Both the position numbers and the translations under genes were made by a program. From UBA4735 sp035935465 (GTDB lineage: Bacteria; Chloroflexota; Limnocylindria; P2-11E), in the NCBI GenBank assembly GCA_035935465.1, contig DASYXA010000100.1, forward strand, positions 1-25,219: DNA of 25,219 nucleotides. Direction: 5' to 3'. The first letter of the stretch is position 1; each line of letters begins with the position of its first letter. The notes under the pieces were generated by a model. It saw nothing but the letters and a program-made list of their open reading frames with translations, had not been told where the DNA came from and did not search any database. Below, in pieces: positions 20,738 through 25,219 of the stretch.

Positions 20738-21957
20738 TGCGCCCCGGCGCGGCTCGCGATCCGGCGAACCACGATCGACGTGCCGACCGCGCGTACCTGG
20801 CCACGGTGGCCCTGTCGCTCGTCGCGCTGGTGGCTCTCGGGGCGCTCTCGCGACGGATCGAGCTCATCGGCGCGGACGACTTCTCGCGGATCTGGGCCGG
20901 ACCGCGAGCCGTTCTCACCGGCGCCGATCCGTACGACCCGGCCCGGTGGCCGGCGACGGCGGTGGCTCTGGGGACCCAGGCGCCGGACACCGCGGTGTTC
21001 ATCTACCCGCCCTGGGTGACGGTCGCGCTGCTGCCGCTCGCGGCCCTGCCGCTGCCGGTCGCCTCGGGGGTCTGGCTCGGGGCGAGCCTCCTGGCCGGCA
21101 TCGCGGGGCTCCGGGCGCTCGCGGCCGCGTATCTTCCGGCGCGCCCGCGCGCGCATGCGGTCGTCGCGGCGATGCTCCTCCTCTCGTGGGTCGGCGCGCT
21201 GACGCTGGTCATCGGGCAGTGGGGCGTCCTCCTGGTCGGCGCGCTCTCGGCGGTCGTGCTCGCGCTGCGGGCCGGACATCCGGCGCGGGCGGGCCTCGCG
21301 GCGGTCGCGCTCGTCGCGAAGCCGCAGCTCTTCATCCTCGCCGCCCCGGCGCTCGCGGTACACGTGCTCTGGCCCGAGCGTGGCCGGACGATCCCGCCCG
21401 CGGGGCGGCGGTTCGTGACCGCGGCGGTCGGCGCGGCGGCCGCCCTCGTCGCCGTTGCCTGGGTGGTCCTCCCGAGCTGGTGGCCGACCTGGATCCGCGA
21501 GATCGGCGGTCAGCAGCTCCAGCCGACGTCGGACACCGTCCCCGCGCTCCTGCTGGTCGTCGCCGGACCGACCGGGCTCGCGGCCGCGCCGCTCGCGCTC
21601 GCCGCGCTCGTGGCGCTCGGGCTGTGCTTCCACCCGCGGGGTGAGGCGTGGCTGCCGGTCTGGCTCGCGCTTTCCAGCGCGGTCGCGCCGTACACGAACT
21701 CGTACGACCAGATCATCCTCGTGGTGCCGATCGTGATCGCGGCCGGGATCGCCGCGCGGATCTCGCCGGCCCGCGGGTGGCTCGTGCTCGGGCTCGGGGC
21801 GCTCGTGCTCCTGGTTGCGACGCCGCTCCTGTACGAGGTCGCGCTGCGGCGGCGCTCCGAGACCCTCGGTGCGCTCGTTCCGCTCGCGGCGGTCGCGCTG
21901 ATCGCCGGCGGGCTCTGGCCGGTGCGGCGGGACGCCGGTGGTGTCGCGCTGCGGTGA
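20737..21957 (+). CDS. Membrane glycosyltransferase, GT87 family
   Basis: This 406-residue protein has about ten to twelve helices. The first outer loop has the GT87 signature DDFSRIWAGPRAVLTGADPY (from ~residue 47), with the catalytic-type Asp and the GxDPYD turn shared with the other two GT87 genes here. VFIYPPWVTVALLPLAALPL, LTLVIGQWGVLLVG and the family VAKPQLFIL follow. It should transfer a sugar from a polyprenyl-phosphate donor outside the cytoplasm. The start ATG overlaps the preceding TGA (TGATG). The next gene begins as GTGA on its stop, and a DPM1/GtrB-like enzyme there could supply the lipid-linked donor. Confidence 0.88.
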   Translation: MRPGAARDPANHDRRADRAYLATVALSLVALVALGALSRRIELIGADDFSRIWAGPRAVLTGADPYDPARWPATAVALGTQAPDTAVFIYPPWVTVALLPLAALPLPVASGVWLGASLLAGIAGLRALAAAYLPARPRAHAVVAAMLLLSWVGALTLVIGQWGVLLVGALSAVVLALRAGHPARAGLAAVALVAKPQLFILAAPALAVHVLWPERGRTIPPAGRRFVTAAVGAAAALVAVAWVVLPSWWPTWIREIGGQQLQPTSDTVPALLLVVAGPTGLAAAPLALAALVALGLCFHPRGEAWLPVWLALSSAVAPYTNSYDQIILVVPIVIAAGIAARISPARGWLVLGLGALVLLVATPLLYEVALRRRSETLGALVPLAAVALIAGGLWPVRRDAGGVALR

Positions 21958-22670
21958 AGCTGTCGGTGATCATCCCGGTGTACAACGAGGCCTCGACCGT
22001 CGCGGAGGTGATCGATCTCGTTGCCGCCGTCCCGGTGGACAAGGAGATCATCGTCATCGATGACGGCTCCACGGATCGGACCGCGCTCAGCGTCCGCTCG
22101 CGCGCGGCGAAGGTCACGACCATCCACGAGAGCCGGGTGAACTTCGGCAAGGGGGCCGCGGTGCGCGTCGGCCTCACCTACGCGACCGGCGACCTGATCA
22201 TCATCCAGGATGCCGACCTCGAGCTCGATCCGCGCGAGTACGCCCAGCTGCTCGCGCCGATCGTCGCGGCCGAGGCGGATGTCGTCTTCGGCTCGCGATT
22301 CCACGGCCGGAGCCGGGTCCGCCTGCGGACACGGCTCCAGAACCGCGCGCTCGTCATGCTCACGAACACGCTCTACGGCAGTCGGCTCACCGACGTCGCG
22401 ACCGCATACAAGGTGTTCCGCCGCGACGTCATCCGGGGCATCCGGCTCGAGAGCGCGCGGTTCGAGATCGACGCCGAGATCACGGCCAAGCTCCTCCGCA
22501 CTGGCACCGCGATCCGCGAGGTGCCGATCAGCTACCGCCCGCGGACGCCGGACGAGGGCAAGAAGATCCGCTGGACCGACGGTATCGGGGCCGCCTGGGC
22601 CCTCGTCCGCTGGCGCTTCGCCCGCGCGCGCACCTTCGTCCAGCCGCGCGAGCAGCGGGCGGACGAGTAG
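21954..22670 (+). CDS. GT2-family polyprenyl-phosphate glycosyltransferase (DPM1/GtrB-like)
   Basis: This 238-residue GT-A enzyme opens VKLSVIIPVYNEASTVAEVI, with nucleotide-binding IVIDDGSTDRTAL and the metal-binding motif in IIIQDADLELDPREY. GSRFHGRSR and TDVATAYKVFRRDVI follow, the latter typical of dolichol-/polyprenyl-phosphate sugar synthases. It has no C-terminal membrane anchor (GtrB enzymes usually have one), so it is the DPM1-like soluble form. The product, a polyprenyl-phosphate sugar, is what GT87 enzymes use, and the GTG start overlaps the GT87 stop by four bases. A donor-synthase/transferase pair is a well-supported inference. Confidence 0.93.
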   Translation: MKLSVIIPVYNEASTVAEVIDLVAAVPVDKEIIVIDDGSTDRTALSVRSRAAKVTTIHESRVNFGKGAAVRVGLTYATGDLIIIQDADLELDPREYAQLLAPIVAAEADVVFGSRFHGRSRVRLRTRLQNRALVMLTNTLYGSRLTDVATAYKVFRRDVIRGIRLESARFEIDAEITAKLLRTGTAIREVPISYRPRTPDEGKKIRWTDGIGAAWALVRWRFARARTFVQPREQRADE

Positions 22671-22673
22671 CGC

Positions 22674-22694
22674 GCCGCTCCGCGACGGAGCGGC
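22674..22694. terminator. Bidirectional hairpin between convergent genes
   Basis: GCCGCTCCG (22674-22682) pairs perfectly with CGGAGCGGC (22686-22694) around a three-base loop. It fills the gap between the GT2 stop (plus strand) and the kinase stop (minus strand), so it can end transcription from both sides. No T-run is present. Confidence 0.7.
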
Positions 22695-23801
22695 TCAGCT
22701 GATCCGGTCGCGCGGCACGGTGATCCGCACCGTTGTGCCTTCCCCCGGCTTGCTCGCGATCTTGCACACGCCGCCGAGGAGTCCGATCCGCTCGCGCATG
22801 TGCAGCAGGCCGTAGTGTCCGGCCTTCGCCGACGCTTCACCCCACTGCTCGCTCGCGAAGCCGTGGCCGTCGTCGGCGACCACGATCTCGAGGTACGCCT
22901 CGTCCTGCCGCAGCTTGAGCCCGACCTTGCGCGCGCCAGCGTGGCGCTTCGCGTTGAGCAGCGCTTCGACCGTCGCGCGGTACAGCGCCGCCTCGGCGTC
23001 CGGCCGGATCGGGTCGATGTCGGCGATGTCCTCGTCGATCTCCCAGCCCGCCTCGGCCGCGACCTCCGTCGCCGCCGAGGAGATCGCGCCCGCGAGCCCG
23101 AGATCCTCGAGCGTCGCCGGCCGCACGCTCCCGATGATCGCGCGAGTCTCCTGGATGGCCTTCCGCAGGAAGTCCGTGGCGCGCTTGATGTCCGCCTCGG
23201 TCTTCCCCGGGTTCTGGAGGATGCCGTACGCCGAGACGATCACCGGCGCGAGCCCGTCGTGCAGCTCGCGCGCGATGTGCCGCCGTGACTCCTCCTCCTG
23301 CGAGAGCGCCTGGCCGGTGAAGAGCTGCAGATCCGCGTACAGGCCGGCGCGCTCGACCGCGAACGCAGCCTGGTACGCGAGGATCCGCAGGAAGCCGACC
23401 TGCGACTCGGTGGGCTCGCTCGAGCGGTTGACGTTGAGCACCCCCAGCGCCTTCGTCGCGACAAGGAGCGGCAGCACGATGGAGTAGGGGATGTCCTTGG
23501 TGTACGTGTGCGGGAGATCCGGTCCGGCGGGACCTTTCACCACGACCGGCTGGCGACGCTCCATCGCCCGCCACGACACGGCCGGGCCGGCCGCGAGCTT
23601 CGTGCCGACGAGCTCGGCGCCCTTCGATGCACGGACGACGAGCGCATCGTGCGCGCGGTCGTAGACCATGAGCGACGCGGTGTCGTAGCCGACCTCGCCG
23701 GCCGCCTCGAGAATGAGCGCGAACAGATCGTCGTCGTTCGTGGTCGCGCCGACGCGCCACGTCGCGCGCTCCAAGCCCCGCAGGAGATCCTGATCGGACA
23801 C
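22695..23801 (-). CDS. GAF-domain sensor histidine kinase (HisKA_3, NarL-partner type)
   Basis: This cytoplasmic kinase is 368 residues from the GTG at 23801; a TTG at 23813 would add four. Residues ~10-155 are a GAF sensor (DLFALILEAAGEVGYDTASL, VLPLLVATKALGVLNVNR). The HisKA_3 dimerisation helix carries His181 in SRRHIARELHDGLAPVI. The ATPase has an N-box (ALLNAKRHAGARK), the G1 motif VADDGHGF and the G2 motif HYGLLHMRERIGLLGG; all look intact. It lies about 30 bases after the NarL-type regulator in the same direction, so the two form a two-component system. The GAF signal is unknown. A relic of a related kinase end is found at 20560-20640. Confidence 0.93.
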   Translation of the reverse strand: MSDQDLLRGLERATWRVGATTNDDDLFALILEAAGEVGYDTASLMVYDRAHDALVVRASKGAELVGTKLAAGPAVSWRAMERRQPVVVKGPAGPDLPHTYTKDIPYSIVLPLLVATKALGVLNVNRSSEPTESQVGFLRILAYQAAFAVERAGLYADLQLFTGQALSQEEESRRHIARELHDGLAPVIVSAYGILQNPGKTEADIKRATDFLRKAIQETRAIIGSVRPATLEDLGLAGAISSAATEVAAEAGWEIDEDIADIDPIRPDAEAALYRATVEALLNAKRHAGARKVGLKLRQDEAYLEIVVADDGHGFASEQWGEASAKAGHYGLLHMRERIGLLGGVCKIASKPGEGTTVRITVPRDRIS

Positions 23802-23831
23802 TGACCGTCGCAATTGTGACGTCGCGTGCTG

Positions 23832-24482
23832 CTAGGTGGCCATGCCCTCGACGAGGCCGTTCCGCACGGCGTAGATCGCGGCCTGCGTGCGGTCCGAGAC
23901 GCCGAGCTTCTCGAGGATCGCGGCGACGTGGCTCTTCACGGTCTCCGGTGAGAGGACGAGCCGCTCCGCGATCTCGCGATTGCTCATGCCCTCGGCGACG
24001 AGGGAGAGGATCTCGCGCTCGCGCTTCGTGAGGTTGCGCGCGGCGACGGGGACCGGGCCCTGCGGCTTCATCTCGCTCAGCATGCCCTTGAGCATCTGCG
24101 ATTCGATGAACGCGCCGCCGGTCGCCACCTGGCGGATCGCGTCGACGAGCTCCTCGCGCGAGACGTCTTTCAGGAGGTACCCCGCGGCACCGGCGCGGAC
24201 GGCCTCGCGGAGGTAGGCCGGGTTCTCGTGCATCGTGAGCATCACCACCGCGGTCCGCGGACGCTCTTCCTTGATCTTCTTCGTCGCCTCGAGCCCGTCC
24301 ATGTCGGGCATGCGCACGTCCATGAGGATCACGTCCGGCAGCTCACGGCGGGCGTACTCGACGGCCTCGCGTCCGGTGCGGGCTTCGCCGACGATCTGGA
24401 GGTCGTCGGCCTTCGCGAGCATGGCGGCGATGCCTTGGCGCACGAGCTCGTGGTCGTCGACGAGCAACACTCGAATGGCCAT
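23832..24482 (-). CDS. NarL/FixJ-family response regulator
   Basis: This 216-residue protein has a receiver domain at residues 1-120 with acidic pocket D9/D10, phospho-acceptor D55 (VILMDVRMPDMDG), T83 and K105 (GYLLKDVS). A LuxR-type helix-turn-helix follows from ~150: LTKREREILSLVAEGMSNRE, then IAERLVLSPETVKSHVAAIL. All key residues are present. It precedes the GAF kinase, its likely partner. A TAGAAT -10 box lies 9 bases upstream of the ATG. It is divergent, across ~100 bases, from a membrane protein that may be a target or a second sensor. Confidence 0.95.
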   Translation of the reverse strand: MAIRVLLVDDHELVRQGIAAMLAKADDLQIVGEARTGREAVEYARRELPDVILMDVRMPDMDGLEATKKIKEERPRTAVVMLTMHENPAYLREAVRAGAAGYLLKDVSREELVDAIRQVATGGAFIESQMLKGMLSEMKPQGPVPVAARNLTKREREILSLVAEGMSNREIAERLVLSPETVKSHVAAILEKLGVSDRTQAAIYAVRNGLVEGMAT

Positions 24483-24491
24483 CGTCGCCGC

Positions 24492-24497
24492 ATTCTA
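24492..24497 (-). promoter_or_regulatory. -10 box TAGAAT of the two-component operon
   Basis: On the minus strand TAGAAT is followed by nine bases and the ATG at 24482. A near-leaderless transcript covering regulator and kinase is expected. Confidence 0.5.
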
Positions 24498-24534
24498 GGG
24501 ACACGTTCGCCACACCCGCGTCGCGAAGGCTCCC

Positions 24535-24580
24535 TATCCTGCGGGCACGCGCCCGAGTGCGGGCGCGAGCAGGAAGGGGG
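24535..24580 (+). promoter_or_regulatory. -10 box, leader hairpin and Shine-Dalgarno of the last gene
   Basis: TATCCT (24535-24540) is a plausible -10. It is followed by an 8-bp perfect GC stem, CGCGCCCG (24548-24555) and CGGGCGCG (24560-24567), with an AGTG loop, and then AGGAAGGGGG (24571-24580), a ribosome site just before the GTG at 24586. The hairpin would sit at the 5' end of the transcript and could affect stability or initiation. Confidence 0.45.
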
Positions 24581-24585
24581 CGCCG

Positions 24586-25219
24586 GTGACCGAGGCCGAG
24601 CGAGCCCTCGCCGCGCTCCATCTTCGCGCGCGGGTCGTGCTCGCGATCGCGGCGCTCGTCTTCGTCGGTGTCGCCCAGGAGTCGGGCGCGGCCGGTCCGG
24701 AGATCCCGTCGCGCGCGCTCGCGGTCGGCGTCGCGCTCGCGGTCGCCGCGGCGATCGAAGAGCTGGCCTCCCGCCGCGCGCGACGGCAGGTCGCTGCGAC
24801 AGCGGGCACCATCGCCGAGTTCTTCGCGTTCGCGCTCGCCGTCGCGCTCTTCTCCCGCTACAACCCGCTCGCGCCGGCCGCGCTGCTCGTGCCCATCGCC
24901 TTCGGCGCGGCCACGCTCCGGCAGGCCCATCTGCTGTATCTGGCGGCGATGGGGACCGCGATCGTCGTCGAGATCGGCGTCCTTCGGCCCGGCTTCGCGT
25001 GGGAGGATGTCGTCGGCGGTCTCGCGTGGGGTGGCCTCTATGTCGGTGTCGCCTCGTTCGCCGGCGCGCTCGGCGCGCAGTACCGGCGGTTCCAGCGGCG
25101 GACCGAATCGGCCTACGCGTCGATCGCGACGATCACGGCCGCGACGTCGTACCCGGAGCTCGCGCGGATGCTGTTCGCGTACGCCGAGCGCGCGCTCGAC
25201 CTGCCCCAGGATGCGCCGG
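24586..25219 (+). CDS. Membrane sensor protein, N-terminal part (C-terminus beyond window)
   Basis: The frame starts at a GTG behind AGGAAGGGGG and stays open to the window end, giving 211 codons. There are about six hydrophobic segments in the first ~165 residues (RVVLAIAALVFVGVAQ, ALAVGVALAVAAAI, FFAFALAVALFSRY, AALLVPIAFGAATL, LAAMGTAIVVEIGV, GGLYVGVASFAGALGAQY). A cytoplasmic region then begins TESAYASIATITAATSYPEL and ARMLFAYAERAL, which looks like the start of a GAF domain. By layout it is probably a membrane-GAF histidine kinase, diguanylate cyclase or phosphatase; the output domain is not in view. It is divergent from the two-component operon. Confidence 0.75.
   Translation, partial: MTEAERALAALHLRARVVLAIAALVFVGVAQESGAAGPEIPSRALAVGVALAVAAAIEELASRRARRQVAATAGTIAEFFAFALAVALFSRYNPLAPAALLVPIAFGAATLRQAHLLYLAAMGTAIVVEIGVLRPGFAWEDVVGGLAWGGLYVGVASFAGALGAQYRRFQRRTESAYASIATITAATSYPELARMLFAYAERALDLPQDAP

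Noticed and set aside
1..25219. tRNA, rRNA, mobile elements or a defence system
   Set aside because: I looked on both strands for transposases, integrases, terminal inverted repeats, nuclease or toxin-antitoxin pairs and structured RNA genes and saw none that could be supported.

Overview
This is a 25.2 kb stretch of very GC-rich, gene-dense bacterial chromosome. Codon third positions are almost all G or C. There is no tRNA, rRNA, CRISPR array, insertion sequence or phage gene that I can see, and no gap above about 135 bases. Many genes begin with an ATG or GTG only 6-9 bases after a TAnnnT-type -10 box (leaderless transcription), while a few have strong Shine-Dalgarno sites. That, with the gene content (DUF1858-Mrp fusion, GT87 enzymes, GAF histidine kinase with NarL-type regulator), suggests a monoderm-like phylum such as Chloroflexota (Limnocylindria/Dormibacter-like lineages) or less likely Actinomycetota. 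The assignment is inference.

Region A (1-4854) is a metal-homeostasis block. A minus-strand operon runs from a CadC/SmtB-type ArsR repressor through a CDF efflux pump, a short TMEM163-like cation transporter and a small exported protein to a secreted protein that is cut by the window edge. Divergent from it are a His-rich CDF zinc exporter and a NiCoT-type nickel/cobalt permease. One 32-base intergenic region serves both directions.

Region B (4886-8813) holds a soluble Ser/Thr kinase, a secreted protein with six 16-residue repeats and a sortase-like C-terminus, a strong UUCG hairpin, a TauE/SafE exporter and a YibE/F membrane protein.

Region C (8810-10484) is a probable zinc-uptake control unit. 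It has a Fur/Zur-family repressor followed by a lipoprotein, divergent from a ZIP transporter. Two similar 15-bp Fur-like boxes sit on a near-consensus promoter. The ZIP gene has no ordinary start codon; its only sensible start is a CTG that overlaps the stop of a five-codon mini-ORF.

Region D (10513-12605) has an orphan, degenerate membrane histidine kinase and an Mrp/NBP35 P-loop protein. The Mrp protein carries an N-terminal CxxC domain but lacks the usual C-terminal CxxC.

Region E (12624-22670) is a surface-glycan or glycolipid cluster: a flippase, three GT87-like membrane glycosyltransferases, two GT4 enzymes, a GT2 enzyme, a Trm112-like protein and a DegT-fold enzyme. In the DegT-fold enzyme the PLP lysine is replaced by histidine, which predicts a sugar 3-dehydratase rather than an aminotransferase. 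Two convergent gene pairs overlap by 127 and 68 bases. A frameshifted relic of a histidine-kinase C-terminus lies between the Trm112-like gene and the next GT87 gene.

Region F (22674-25219) is a two-component system (GAF-HisKA_3 kinase and NarL-type regulator) divergent from a membrane sensor protein that runs off the window.
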